Below the pieces are notes generated by a model that searched no databases, was not told where the DNA came from, and worked only from the letters and a program-made list of their open reading frames with translations. A program made the position numbers and the translations under genes. A stretch of DNA of 64,000 bases from Virgibacillus_F necropolis_A (GTDB lineage Bacteria; Bacillota; Bacilli; Bacillales; Amphibacillaceae), in contig NZ_CP084992.1 of the NCBI RefSeq assembly GCF_044793635.1, positions 1,922,001-1,986,000 on the forward strand, written 5' to 3'. This document shows, piece after piece, positions 50,618 through 59,380 of the stretch (position 1 is the first letter of the stretch; every line of letters starts with the position of its first letter).

Positions 50618-51526
50618 ATGCAGGAAGACCAAATGCCACAAGACTTTGTCAACGTAAAATCTGCAAATCGTCAAAAAAAATTAACAAAAGCCAAGTTATT
50701 AAAACGAATGATTTTTGTCCCATTAGGTGCACTTTTAGTAGCTGCGGGACTGGAAATATTTTTAGTACCAAACAACATAATTGATGGAGGAATCATCGGA
50801 ATCTCCATTCTAACTGCCTATTTATCTAACATTAATCTCGGATTATTGCTTGTCCTCTTTAACCTTCCTTTTTTAATACTCGGCTATAAACAAATCGGAA
50901 AAACTTTTGCCCTTACCACTTTAGTGGGCGACCTTATTCTTGGGATCGGGGTAGCATTATTTCACCCTGTTCCAGTTTTAACAGAAGATCTCCTGCTCGC
51001 CTCTGTTTTCGGTGGTATATGCATTGGGGTTGGCGTTGGTCTTGTCATACGTCACGGTGGATCACTTGACGGGACTGAAATATTGGCAATTATATTCAAC
51101 AAGGCAACCCCATTCTCTGTCGGTGAAGTTGTTATGTTTATGAATGTCTTCATTCTAGGAAGTGCTGGATTTGTCTTCGGCTGGGATCGTGCTATGTACT
51201 CGCTAATCGCCTATTTCATTGCATATAAAACAATCGACCTTACGCTTGAAGGATTGGATCAGTCCAAATCAGTTTGGATTATAAGTGACCAATATCAAGA
51301 AATTGGTGAAGCCATAAACGCTCGTCTTGGTAGAGGTGTAACCTATCTCAATGGTGAAGGTGCATACACAGGAGACGATAAGAAAGTTATTTTCACTGTC
51401 ATTACCAGACTTGAAGAAGCTAAGGTAAAAAATATCGTGGAAGATAAAGATGAATCTGCATTTCTTGCGGTAGGTGACATTCACGATGTGAAAGGTGGAC
51501 GCTTTAAGAAAAAAGCGATTCATTAA
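50618..51526 (+). CDS. YitT family membrane protein
   Basis: 302 residues: an N-terminal YitT membrane domain (five helices; GAALLVAAGLEIFLVPNNII-like and RHGGSLDGTEILAII near residue 148) followed by a soluble DUF2179 domain (WIISDQYQEIGEAINARLGR, GVTYLNGEGAYTGDDKKVIF). DUF2179 domains may bind nucleotides or other small ligands. Bacilli hold several paralogues with unknown roles. GGGG stands 8 bp before the ATG. Terminators lie on both sides. Confidence 0.9.
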   Translation: MQEDQMPQDFVNVKSANRQKKLTKAKLLKRMIFVPLGALLVAAGLEIFLVPNNIIDGGIIGISILTAYLSNINLGLLLVLFNLPFLILGYKQIGKTFALTTLVGDLILGIGVALFHPVPVLTEDLLLASVFGGICIGVGVGLVIRHGGSLDGTEILAIIFNKATPFSVGEVVMFMNVFILGSAGFVFGWDRAMYSLIAYFIAYKTIDLTLEGLDQSKSVWIISDQYQEIGEAINARLGRGVTYLNGEGAYTGDDKKVIFTVITRLEEAKVKNIVEDKDESAFLAVGDIHDVKGGRFKKKAIH

Positions 51527-51540
51527 TAAGCTAAAAAAAT

Positions 51541-51607
51541 AAACATGTAAAAGGATAAATGGAACGCTTTACCACCACTCTATCATCCTTTTATATGTTT
51601 ATTTTTA
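51541..51607. terminator. terminator between yitT-like gene and the histidine kinase gene
   Basis: AAACATGTAAAAGGAT pairs with ATCCTTTTATATGTTT and is followed by ATTTTTA. It can act for both convergent genes. Confidence 0.8.
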
Positions 51608-51632
51608 TGTAAATTGTTTACAAACACTTCAC

Positions 51633-52709
51633 CTAAGCGAGCGGCAAAGTAAACCAGAAAGTATTGTGATTCCCTTTTGAAGTAATTCCAACATTACCGT
51701 GATGATGTTCGATTATTTCTTTTGAAATAGCAAGCCCAAGTCCTGTCCCTCCTGTTTCGCGGTTGCGGGAAGCGTCTATACGATAAAATCGCTCAAAGAT
51801 TTTATTGTATTCTGCCGGCGGAATTTTTTGACTCGGACCTGTAATAGAAAATTTGTATTCGGATTTTATTTTTTCCCCTTTAAGCATAATAGGACCAGTT
51901 CCTTGATAATAACGAATGGCATTGTCGATCAAATTGCTGACAACCTGTGGAATCCCTCCACTATATACGTTCACTATTCCATGATCAGTTTGAACGTCTA
52001 TTGCAATGTCAGCTTTCTCAAGCGACCAACGAAACATTTCTACAGATTGTTCAATCAGCAGATACATGTCCACCGAGGCTTTCTCAGAAAGTTGTTGCTG
52101 TGTGACATAATCCCATTCCTTAAGTTGCTCAAGTTGTTCAACCATTCCCGTAAGACGTGTGGATTCTGCGTGGAGTGACTGATATAATTTCAGATCCCCT
52201 TCAATCACCCCATCTTTCAATGCATTCAGATACCCATTTAGATTGGACAAAGGTGTGCGAAACTCATGAGACAAGTCTGAGACGAGTTTTTGTCGATGTT
52301 GCTGGTTTCTTTTCAGTTGCAGAATTAACTCATTAAAATGACCAATTAATTGTCCAGTTTCATCATCAGATGATAACTCAATGGGACGCGGATATTGGCC
52401 TTGTTTCATGCTTTTGGTAGACTCAATCAGCCTTCTGAGTGGGTGTATTAGTTTTTTCGTTAAATAAAAATGAATCACACTACCAGTTACAATTGCCGTA
52501 ATGCTAAATATCCACAAATAATTAAAAAGCGTTGAATTAAATTTATTTTGCTTCTGATCATTCATCGTTCCCATTCCATCAACTAAAAAACATGCTGTAT
52601 TGTAGATCGCAAAACTACTAAACACAATAAATGATGCAACTACCACTATATTTATAAAGGTCAAACGCCATAAAAATTGTTTTGGAAGCCATGATTTTTT
52701 AATGAACAA
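51633..52709 (-). CDS. sensor histidine kinase of the thiol-redox operon
   Basis: 358 residues starting at a TTG at 52709 (GGGG 7 bp upstream), which overlaps the end of the regulator gene by 11 bp; the open frame goes to 52769. Two membrane helices (about residues 15-40 and 65-90) flank a short loop with one Cys. HAMP, HisKA with DLSHEFRTPLSNLNGYLNAL and HATPase with DNAIRYYQGTGPI and GGTGLGLAISKE follow. The small sensor loop suggests membrane or intramembrane sensing. It is the last gene of the operon containing ccdA and a ResA-like thioredoxin. Confidence 0.88.
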   Translation of the reverse strand: MFIKKSWLPKQFLWRLTFINIVVVASFIVFSSFAIYNTACFLVDGMGTMNDQKQNKFNSTLFNYLWIFSITAIVTGSVIHFYLTKKLIHPLRRLIESTKSMKQGQYPRPIELSSDDETGQLIGHFNELILQLKRNQQHRQKLVSDLSHEFRTPLSNLNGYLNALKDGVIEGDLKLYQSLHAESTRLTGMVEQLEQLKEWDYVTQQQLSEKASVDMYLLIEQSVEMFRWSLEKADIAIDVQTDHGIVNVYSGGIPQVVSNLIDNAIRYYQGTGPIMLKGEKIKSEYKFSITGPSQKIPPAEYNKIFERFYRIDASRNRETGGTGLGLAISKEIIEHHHGNVGITSKGNHNTFWFTLPLA

Positions 52710-53379
52710 ATTTATACCCCATTCCTCGAACAGTGCAAATACGTTTCGGGGAAGCCGTATTATCCTCAATTTTTTCCCGGAGTTTCTTTATATGTGCATC
52801 AATGGTACGATCCAGAACAGTTTTATCAGCATATGGATATAGTTGATTAATTAGGTCTTCTCTTGACAGAACTACATTAGGATTTTCCATGAAATGAAAA
52901 AGAAGATTGAATTCATGCTTCGTCAGATTAATTTGTTTATCATAAAGCAAAACCTCGCCTTTTCGCGGTTTTATACACAATCCGTCACAGACAACCTTTT
53001 GACAAAATTGCCCCGTCCTCCTAAGAACTGCTTCTACATGAGCTACAAGTTCATCTGGGTCGAATGGTTTCGTCAAATAATCATCAGCACCTATTTTTAA
53101 TCCATTAATTTTATCCTCTGTTCGAACTTTAGCAGATAGCATAATAATCGATACTTCATTTCGTTCCTGTTCGCGTACCCATTTACAAAATTCCTCGCCA
53201 CTAAGTTTAGGGAGCATTAAATCAAGAATAATTAAACACGGATGATAAGTTAAAAAAACATCCTTTGCAGTTTCACCATCAACAGCCTCAACCACGTCAT
53301 ATCCTGCCTTATTCAAATATATGCTGACAAGCTCACGGATCATTTTATCGTCTTCCACTACCAATATCGTTTGTTTCAC
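52699..53379 (-). CDS. OmpR-type response regulator of the thiol-redox operon
   Basis: 226 residues starting at a GTG (GAGGTG 5-6 bp upstream). The receiver has the phosphoacceptor in LIILDLMLPKLSG near residue 52 and the Lys in DDYLTKPFDP; a winged helix ends CTVRGMGYKFVH. It precedes its kinase and follows the thioredoxin gene by only 37 bp. Co-transcription suggests it senses extracytoplasmic thiol or electron-transfer status, an inference from context. Confidence 0.92.
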   Translation of the reverse strand: MKQTILVVEDDKMIRELVSIYLNKAGYDVVEAVDGETAKDVFLTYHPCLIILDLMLPKLSGEEFCKWVREQERNEVSIIMLSAKVRTEDKINGLKIGADDYLTKPFDPDELVAHVEAVLRRTGQFCQKVVCDGLCIKPRKGEVLLYDKQINLTKHEFNLLFHFMENPNVVLSREDLINQLYPYADKTVLDRTIDAHIKKLREKIEDNTASPKRICTVRGMGYKFVH

Positions 53380-53416
53380 GAGATCACCTCACTTTTTAGT
53401 TTACTAAATTTGAGGC

Positions 53417-54019
53417 CTATTGTATCTTCTCAAATCCTTGAACCATCATTTCGTAATTTAAAGCACCAAATGCTTTATTTCGAATGCGGCCAGCAGAATC
53501 GATTATAAAAGAAGTAGGAATGGGTTGAATTTGATAATCACCTGATACAGCCAATTGTTTATCTAACAATACTGGGAATGTTATTCCGAACTCATCAACA
53601 AATTTTTGAACATCTTCTGTACCTGATTCAGATCCAGTTAAATTAACAGCTAAAATCACTACATCTTTGTTTTCATGAAACTTCTGCAAATCAGGCATTT
53701 CAGCCCGACAGGGTGGACACCATGTTGCCCAAAAATTTATCATGACCTTTTTACCCCTAAAGTCCGAAAGTTTTACTGTCTTCCCATTCAGCGTAGACAG
53801 CTTGAAGTCCGGAGCGATTTGTCCTACTTCAAGACCTACTTCATCCGACTCAACGACCTCCTCTTCCTTATCATCATCCTTAGGTGGGGATGTTATTGTA
53901 TTGTCCGAAATAGATTCAGCCTTTTCTTGAATGGCCGTATCTTCAGACGAAGCGATGAAATCATACACTGCGAAGCCAAGCATCCCCACAACAATCACAA
54001 TAAGAATTGCCTTTTTCAT
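53417..54019 (-). CDS. ResA/StoA-type extracytoplasmic thiol-disulfide oxidoreductase
   Basis: 200 residues. An N-terminal membrane anchor (ILIVIVVGMLGFAVYDFI) is followed by an acidic linker and a TlpA-like thioredoxin domain with the active site NFWATWCPPCRAEMPDLQ near residue 98 (CPPC instead of the usual CEPC) and the cis-proline loop QPIPTSFIID near 167. Such proteins reduce disulfides outside the membrane, as in cytochrome c maturation or spore cortex synthesis. It receives electrons from CcdA, encoded 18 bp upstream. GGAGGG stands 7 bp before the ATG. Confidence 0.92.
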   Translation of the reverse strand: MKKAILIVIVVGMLGFAVYDFIASSEDTAIQEKAESISDNTITSPPKDDDKEEEVVESDEVGLEVGQIAPDFKLSTLNGKTVKLSDFRGKKVMINFWATWCPPCRAEMPDLQKFHENKDVVILAVNLTGSESGTEDVQKFVDEFGITFPVLLDKQLAVSGDYQIQPIPTSFIIDSAGRIRNKAFGALNYEMMVQGFEKIQ

Positions 54020-54036
54020 TGATACACCCTCCGTTC

Positions 54037-54798
54037 TTATCCTAATTTAGTTAACCAAGTATTCTGTACAAGCTGCAGTAAAAATGCAGAGATTCGTGGC
54101 ATTAAGCCAGAGAATAATATAAGACCCATCACAATCATGACCACTCCACCTATTTTCATAATGATTCCACTATGACGGACAATCCATTTTGTGGACCCAA
54201 GAAAGAAGGTCAATACAAGAAACGGTAATGCAAAACCGATGACATACATGATGGTATAAAATACTCCTTGTCCAGGGTTACTAGCTGCTAAAAATAAAAT
54301 GGAAGCAAAAATTGGCCCGATACACGGTGTCCATCCAGCTGCAAATCCCATACCAACAAAAAAGGTTCCTAGATAGCCCATGGGTTTTTTTGAGTAATGA
54401 AAGCGCCTTTCCTTCATTAATGCTGTGAATTTAATCCACCCGCCAACAAATAGCCCCATGAAAATAATAAATACCCCAGCTATACGCTGGATGAGTAATC
54501 CAGAATCACCTGAAAGTAATTCTTGAATCCATTGACCTAAAAACGAAGCACCGACACCTAAACTAATAAAAATCAGGGAGACTCCGAGTAAAAAAAATAT
54601 GGAATGGCTCAATAACTTTTTACGGATTTCACCATCATGGTTGCCTTGAAGTTCTTTGACACTGATACCTGTAATATACGATAAATAGGCAGGGAAAATC
54701 GGTAACACACAAGGGGATAGGAAAGATAGCGCTCCAGCGCCAAGCGCCAGAAACATTCCTACCACCAACATTGTATCTGCTTCTATTCCACCCATCAT
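54037..54798 (-). CDS. ccdA: CcdA-type thiol-disulfide electron carrier
   Basis: About 253 residues with six membrane helices and the two active Cys: LSFLSPCVLPIFPAYLSYIT near residue 29 and GFAAGWTPCIGPIFASILFL near residue 160. CcdA carries electrons from cytosolic thioredoxin to extracytoplasmic partners such as ResA. The first ATG overlaps the previous stop (ATGA); a second ATG follows directly and has better spacing to AGAGGG, so the start could be 54795. It lies between a membrane protein gene and the ResA-like gene. Confidence 0.94.
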   Translation of the reverse strand: MMGGIEADTMLVVGMFLALGAGALSFLSPCVLPIFPAYLSYITGISVKELQGNHDGEIRKKLLSHSIFFLLGVSLIFISLGVGASFLGQWIQELLSGDSGLLIQRIAGVFIIFMGLFVGGWIKFTALMKERRFHYSKKPMGYLGTFFVGMGFAAGWTPCIGPIFASILFLAASNPGQGVFYTIMYVIGFALPFLVLTFFLGSTKWIVRHSGIIMKIGGVVMIVMGLILFSGLMPRISAFLLQLVQNTWLTKLG

Positions 54799-55451
54799 GA
54801 CACCCTCTTTCTTAATGTAGATAACGCGATACTACTAATAGCAATAATGCCATAGAAGCCTTGATCCAAGTAAAATTGGAATACACTTGTATGATGAAAA
54901 ATAGATAAAGCGAGTTGTCCCAGACTCCACCCAAGAATGCTTACAAACATAAGCTGTGCAGTTGTCACTTTCTCCTGTAGCAGGATGATAATAATAAGTA
55001 GTACCGCAAGTAATCCTATGTAAACCCAAGTGAGCACTCCATCTCCTACCATGATTTGAATAAATTCATACACAAAGGAAGCAGATAAAAATACATACAT
55101 CCAGGATAAGAGAAGAAGTAGTAAATGCTGATAATGTTTAACTACTTTGAATTTGCCATATATCAAAGTGAGTAAAAATGCCACATAGAAAGCCTTTGAA
55201 TCACTTGGATAAGCCAAAATAGCACCTGGGTCACTTATGAATGTGGAGATATTTGTCAGAATTTTTCCAACCCACAATGAAATGACAAATACAACTAGAA
55301 TAGATCCAATTTCATCTATACGTTGCTTCGTTTCTAACTTTGAAAAAGGACTGGTGAACCGAAAAAATATAAATCCCACAACAAAACTGCCAATAAGTAG
55401 GATAAGCGAACTTTTGATAATGAGAGGACCAATTATCCAAGCTGATGGCAT
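54795..55451 (-). CDS. unknown polytopic membrane protein with CcdA
   Basis: 218 residues with about six or seven membrane segments and few conserved polar residues. The start has AGGAGG 10 bp upstream. It overlaps ccdA by 4 bp (ATGA), so both products are probably made together. It contains no Cys, so it is not itself a thiol carrier. It may be a partner or specificity factor of CcdA. I do not recognise the family. Confidence 0.8.
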   Translation of the reverse strand: MPSAWIIGPLIIKSSLILLIGSFVVGFIFFRFTSPFSKLETKQRIDEIGSILVVFVISLWVGKILTNISTFISDPGAILAYPSDSKAFYVAFLLTLIYGKFKVVKHYQHLLLLLLSWMYVFLSASFVYEFIQIMVGDGVLTWVYIGLLAVLLIIIILLQEKVTTAQLMFVSILGWSLGQLALSIFHHTSVFQFYLDQGFYGIIAISSIALSTLRKRVS

Positions 55452-55520
55452 AGTAGTAATTCCTCCTAAATGAGTTCTAATAGTAATTATATAAATGGAA
55501 TATGAAAATTTGATGAAAGT

Positions 55521-55566
55521 AAAAAAAAGAACGGCAAAGGTTTTATAACTACCCCAACCGTTCCCC
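55521..55566 (-). terminator. terminator of the sulfur operon
   Basis: On the minus strand AACGGTTGGGGT and ACCTTTGCCGTT pair imperfectly and run into about nine T residues, 25 bp after the TauE stop. Confidence 0.75.
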
Positions 55567-55590
55567 CATATAATACAATATAGAACCGAA

Positions 55591-56376
55591 TTAACTTAAA
55601 AGATCCATCCAAATTTTAATTGCTGTTGCTATTATTAAAATTGCCAGAATCCATTGCAGATACTTTGTATTAACCTTTTTCCCTAATTTCGCCCCAAGTG
55701 GTGCAGCGATTAAACTTGCTATAATCATGATAACTGCTGGGACAAATAGTACCTGACCAGCTATTATTTTACTGGTTGTCGCACCGATGGAAGAGATAAA
55801 TGTAATTGCCAAAGATGTTGCAATTGTAATTCTTGTTGGAACCCTAAGAACCACTAGCATTATAGGTACTAACAAGAATGCTCCACCTGCACCGACAATG
55901 CCTGCGCTCACCCCGACAAGTAGCGCGAGTAGTGCTGAAAGCAATCTATTAAATCTGTCCATGTTCAAAGGTACATCATCAATATCTTTTTTAGGCACCA
56001 ACATTAAAACTACAGCGATTAAAGCCAACACGCCATATACCATGTTAATTCCGTTTTCGGTCATATGAGAGGAAACAATACCACCAACAAAACTACCAAT
56101 TAAGATACTGATACCCATATATCCTATGATGATTTTATTTAAATACTCCCCTTTTCGATATACCCATACCCCACCAATTGTCGCAAAAAATACTTGAATA
56201 GCCGTAATACCTGAAACTTCAAATGCACTAAATTGAGCTATTCCCAAAGCTGCAGGAATATATAACAACATGGGATAGATAATAATGGAACCACCTATTC
56301 CAAGCATTCCAGAAACAAATGAGCCAATGAATCCAATAAGAAAAATTGACACAATGAAAATAATACTAAACTCCAT
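55591..56376 (-). CDS. yrkJ: TauE/SafE family sulfite or sulfur-compound exporter (YrkJ-like)
   Basis: 261 residues, the same length as B. subtilis YrkJ. Eight membrane helices; the TauE motif GSFVSGMLGIGGSIIIYPML at the start is repeated as GVSAGIVGAGGAFLLVPIML in the middle (two inverted halves). It likely exports sulfite or thiosulfate formed when persulfides are oxidised. It is the last gene of the persulfide locus, 42 bp after the TusA gene. Confidence 0.9.
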   Translation of the reverse strand: MEFSIIFIVSIFLIGFIGSFVSGMLGIGGSIIIYPMLLYIPAALGIAQFSAFEVSGITAIQVFFATIGGVWVYRKGEYLNKIIIGYMGISILIGSFVGGIVSSHMTENGINMVYGVLALIAVVLMLVPKKDIDDVPLNMDRFNRLLSALLALLVGVSAGIVGAGGAFLLVPIMLVVLRVPTRITIATSLAITFISSIGATTSKIIAGQVLFVPAVIMIIASLIAAPLGAKLGKKVNTKYLQWILAILIIATAIKIWMDLLS

Positions 56377-56418
56377 ACTGCATTACCCCTAACAAGAGGG
56401 TCCCCAAAGATGGGTTCC

Positions 56419-56646
56419 TCATGCTTTTTTAATCCAAAATTTTAGTACCCCGTCTTCTTCCATGTCTTCTAATAGTTCATGACCACCAGATATCGTCCAT
56501 GCAGTAAGGTCACTTTTAGCTCCTTTATCTGTCGCATGTACCTCTAACACATCACCAGAGTTTATTTTTTCCATTGCCTTTTTTGTTTTAACAATCGGCA
56601 TTGGGCATGCCAGTCCTTTGGCATCTAATACTTTAGTTGATTCCAT
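56419..56646 (-). CDS. yrkI: TusA-like sulfur carrier
   Basis: 75 residues, one TusA/SirA domain: VLDAKGLACPMPIVKTKKAM at the start with the persulfide-carrying Cys in ACPMP, then DVLEVHATDKGAKSDLTAWT. It relays sulfane sulfur between rhodaneses and other acceptors. The sequence is very close to the N-terminal domain of the gene at 57809. GAGGAGG precedes the ATG. B. subtilis YrkI has the same length. Confidence 0.92.
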   Translation of the reverse strand: MESTKVLDAKGLACPMPIVKTKKAMEKINSGDVLEVHATDKGAKSDLTAWTISGGHELLEDMEEDGVLKFWIKKA

Positions 56647-56665
56647 TTATATTTCCTCCTCTGAC

Positions 56666-57796
56666 TTAGCCTTCAACCGCACAACGGTTTGGGCCAGTTT
56701 CCATTTCTCTTTGTTTTTCACTTTCCGGATTGATTTTACCCATGTTTATTTTTCGAATATCTTCATATGCATTTGGTTGTGGTGGAAGATTTTCCGTAAC
56801 CATTTTTCTAAATTCATTCTCATCCTCTATCTGTAATCCCGTGTTTTTCTGATATAAATCTCCTAAACGAGCGGAAACACTGCCATCTTTTCGGAGCTCT
56901 TCCGCAAATGAATAATGGGCGGGTAACACAACTAAATCTTCGGAAAGTTCTTTGTAACGGTTATAAAGCGTGTTACGAAGATCGCCAATCCAATCTTCTG
57001 CCTTTCCAGCTAAATCTGGACGGCCGATTGATTTCACAAACAGTATGTCCCCCGTTAATAAATACGTATCGTCAATGATGAACGAAGTGCTTCCAATCGT
57101 ATGCCCTGGTGAGTACATTGGTTGTACGTTAACCGTTGTGTTTCCGACAACAATATCATTTCCTTCTTCTAAAGCAGCATAATCAAACGTTACTTCTGTT
57201 GCATCCTTTGGCGGTAGGTGATAGCTTCCTCCTACTTTTTCTGCTAACATTCGTCCACCGGAAATGTGGTCTGCATGTAAGTGTGTGTCGATAACATGCT
57301 TAATTTGTACGCCATTTTCTTCCGCAAATTTCTCATAAACATCTATCATTCTTGCCGCATCCACAACTGCTGCTTCTCCGTTTGATTCAATAAAATAAGA
57401 TAAACATCCTTTACCTAATCGAACGAATTGATAAAGTTTTCCCCCACCATTTAAATCAGCAATTTTCACGGGTTCTACATGTTCACTCCAGGCTTTCATT
57501 CCACCTTCAAGGTCAAAGACATTGGTGAAACCTGCTTCATTTAGCATTTCGGCGATCATTTGTGAGGACCCACCCTTTGCACAAACAACGATAATTTCTT
57601 GGTCTTTGTCTAGCTTATCAGTTACTGGTTCAATTCCATCGAGTAAATCAAAGTATGGTACGTTGATTATTTTTACTTTTTCACCTTCAATTTTCCAATC
57701 AGCAAATTCATCTTTATTTCGAACGTCCAGAATGAATGTTTTTTCATGGTTCACTATCCTTTTCGCCAATTCTTTCGTAGTTATAGTTGTTGGCAT
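56666..57796 (-). CDS. cstB: persulfide dioxygenase-rhodanese fusion (CstB/YrkH-like)
   Basis: 376 residues from the ATG at 57796 (AGGAGG 8 bp upstream; a GTG directly before it is too close). The N-terminal rhodanese (residues 5-105) has the active Cys in VVCAKGGSSQM; the second part is a metallo-beta-lactamase fold with THLHADHISGG near residue 170 and YSPGHTIGSTSF near 230, typical of ETHE1-like persulfide dioxygenases. S. aureus CstB converts persulfides to thiosulfate with a similar domain pair, though domain order differs here (rhodanese first). The tail ends in a Cys near the C-terminus (RCAVEG). Confidence 0.9.
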   Translation of the reverse strand: MPTTITTKELAKRIVNHEKTFILDVRNKDEFADWKIEGEKVKIINVPYFDLLDGIEPVTDKLDKDQEIIVVCAKGGSSQMIAEMLNEAGFTNVFDLEGGMKAWSEHVEPVKIADLNGGGKLYQFVRLGKGCLSYFIESNGEAAVVDAARMIDVYEKFAEENGVQIKHVIDTHLHADHISGGRMLAEKVGGSYHLPPKDATEVTFDYAALEEGNDIVVGNTTVNVQPMYSPGHTIGSTSFIIDDTYLLTGDILFVKSIGRPDLAGKAEDWIGDLRNTLYNRYKELSEDLVVLPAHYSFAEELRKDGSVSARLGDLYQKNTGLQIEDENEFRKMVTENLPPQPNAYEDIRKINMGKINPESEKQREMETGPNRCAVEG

Positions 57797-57808
57797 CACT
57801 CTTACCTC

Positions 57809-58381
57809 CTAGCTATTATTGTCTAATGGGCCATCCCACTTTGACATTCCGGGTATCACATTTTTAACGTTCTTAAAGCCATTTTCAAATAGCGTCTGTG
57901 CAGCTAAATCACTTCGATTACCTGTACGACAAATAACATGTACTTCATTATCCTTATCAATTTCTTCTAATCGTTCTTCTAGCACCCCAAGGGGTATATT
58001 CACAGCATCTGGTATATGACCAAACGCAAATTCAGCTGGTTCACGAACATCTAGAATAACAAGTGATTCTTCTAGCTTTATTTTATTTTGTAGTTCATCC
58101 AAACCAGTAGTCGTTTCATGTTTTATTTCCTTTTTGATTTCCACATCACTCGCTTTTCGCAAATAATGCTTTAATACATCAGCGTCTTCTATTGTTCCAA
58201 GATAGTGATGCCCTGTACTCGTCGCCCATGCTTTAAAATCCGCTGTGGATCCTTTATCAGTCGCTTGGACTTCGATTACCTGACCAGGTTCCAGTTTTGT
58301 TATAGCTTTTTTAGTTTTAACAATTGGCATTGGACACGCTAATCCTTTTGCATCTATCGTCTCATTTGTTGTAATGTTCAT
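57809..58381 (-). CDS. yrkF: TusA-rhodanese fusion (YrkF/CstA-like)
   Basis: 190 residues. The N-terminal TusA domain (IDAKGLACPMPIVKTKKAIT) carries the Cys in ACPMP, and the C-terminal rhodanese domain has LVILDVREPAEFAFGHIPDA near residue 107 and the active Cys in VHVICRTGNRS near residue 148. It passes sulfane sulfur from persulfide between the two sites. B. subtilis YrkF has this structure; S. aureus CstA has additional domains. GGAGGAG lies 8 bp before the ATG. Confidence 0.93.
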   Translation of the reverse strand: MNITTNETIDAKGLACPMPIVKTKKAITKLEPGQVIEVQATDKGSTADFKAWATSTGHHYLGTIEDADVLKHYLRKASDVEIKKEIKHETTTGLDELQNKIKLEESLVILDVREPAEFAFGHIPDAVNIPLGVLEERLEEIDKDNEVHVICRTGNRSDLAAQTLFENGFKNVKNVIPGMSKWDGPLDNNS

Positions 58382-58397
58382 GTGAATTTCTCCTCCT

Positions 58398-58694
58398 TTA
58401 CTTTACTTCGTCTTTCCAAGCCAACATACCGCCTGCCATATTGGTAACGTTATATCCCTTTTCTATTAAAAATGCGCATGCCTTACCACTTCTGCCACCA
58501 GACCGACAAACCATAAAATGATGTTGACCCTTTGGGATTTCATCTAGTCGATCTTGAATTTGACCCAATGGAATATGGCGTGCACCTGGAATTATTCCCT
58601 GAGCTACTTCCTCATCTTCTCGAACATCGATAACACTAATGTTCTTTCCATTTTTCAATTTCAAAGCTAGGTCCTTTGTTGTAATTTCTTTCAT
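58398..58694 (-). CDS. single-domain rhodanese
   Basis: 98 residues: one rhodanese domain with SVIDVREDEEVAQGIIPGAR near residue 19 and the active-site Cys in HFMVCRSGGRSGKACAFLIE near residue 67. It transfers sulfane sulfur as a Cys-persulfide. GGAGGG precedes the ATG. A CstR-type operator lies about 34-51 bp upstream at 58728-58745, so this gene can start its own transcript, followed by the downstream fusion genes. Confidence 0.93.
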   Translation of the reverse strand: MKEITTKDLALKLKNGKNISVIDVREDEEVAQGIIPGARHIPLGQIQDRLDEIPKGQHHFMVCRSGGRSGKACAFLIEKGYNVTNMAGGMLAWKDEVK

Positions 58695-58727
58695 TCTTTA
58701 TCCCTCCAAATTTATCATTATTATACA

Positions 58728-58745
58728 TATACCTGTATGGGTATA
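58728..58745. promoter_or_regulatory. CstR-type operator upstream of the rhodanese gene
   Basis: TATACCTGTATGGGTATA, a near-perfect dyad of the TATACC/GGTATA type. It matches the sites at 59278 and 59678 and lies in the gap before the rhodanese gene. Confidence 0.75.
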
Positions 58746-58761
58746 ATGTTTTGTAAAAAAA

Positions 58762-59241
58762 TTATATAAATAAACTTATATTGCCATTTTCTGCATCACC
58801 AATATAGGCTGCAACTCCTGCATACTCTATTTCATCAAGTAATTCTTCTTTTTGCAGTCCAAGCAAGTCCATCGTCATCGTGCAGGCAATCAATTTCACA
58901 TCTTGTTCCTGTGCCATTTCTACTAATTGAGGTAGAGGCATGGCATTGTGTTTCTTCATCACACTCTTTATCATTTTAGGTCCCATTCCCAAATAATTCA
59001 TTTTGGACAGACCCATTTTTTCTGTGCCTCTTGGCATCATTTTTCCAAATAACTTCTCCATAAGTCCTTTTTTAATTGGAACTTGATTTTCTTTACGAAG
59101 TGCATTTAATCCCCAGAAGGTATGAAAGATTGTTACCTCGTGGTCATAAGCCGCTGCACCGTTAGCAATGATATATGCAGCCATCGCTTTATCATAGTCA
59201 CCACTAAATAACACAATCGTTGTTTTCTTTTTATCTGACAT
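58762..59241 (-). CDS. yrkE: DsrE/DsrF-like sulfur-relay protein (YrkE-like)
   Basis: 159 residues, the length of B. subtilis YrkE (about 160). DsrE-like fold: TIVLFSGDYDKAMAAYIIAN at the start, then VTIFHTFWGLNALR near residue 36 and a Cys-containing VKLIACTMTMDLLGL near residue 118 where the sulfur-carrying Cys is expected. Such proteins carry sulfane sulfur with TusA and rhodanese partners. AGGAG lies 8-9 bp before the ATG. A CstR operator precedes it. Confidence 0.9.
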   Translation of the reverse strand: MSDKKKTTIVLFSGDYDKAMAAYIIANGAAAYDHEVTIFHTFWGLNALRKENQVPIKKGLMEKLFGKMMPRGTEKMGLSKMNYLGMGPKMIKSVMKKHNAMPLPQLVEMAQEQDVKLIACTMTMDLLGLQKEELLDEIEYAGVAAYIGDAENGNISLFI

Positions 59242-59277
59242 TTACATTTCTCCTATCCTATGATTAATTATTACCAT

Positions 59278-59291
59278 TACCCGTATGGGTA
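59278..59291. promoter_or_regulatory. CstR-type operator upstream of yrkE
   Basis: TACCCGTATGGGTA, a dyad with one mismatched pair, located 37 bp before the DsrE-like start and matching the sites at 58728 and 59678. Confidence 0.75.
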
Positions 59292-59302
59292 TTATACCTG
59301 TT

Positions 59303-59336
59303 AAAAAAATAGGGTTAACCGTATTGCTTAACCCAG
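59303..59336 (-). terminator. terminator of cstR
   Basis: On the minus strand GGGTTAA pairs with TTAACCC around a 9-base loop, followed by TATTTTTTT. The regulator is therefore transcribed apart from the rest. Confidence 0.85.
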
Positions 59337-59380
59337 TTATCATCCTAAAACCTGGACTTTATATTGTCAAATATTACTTT

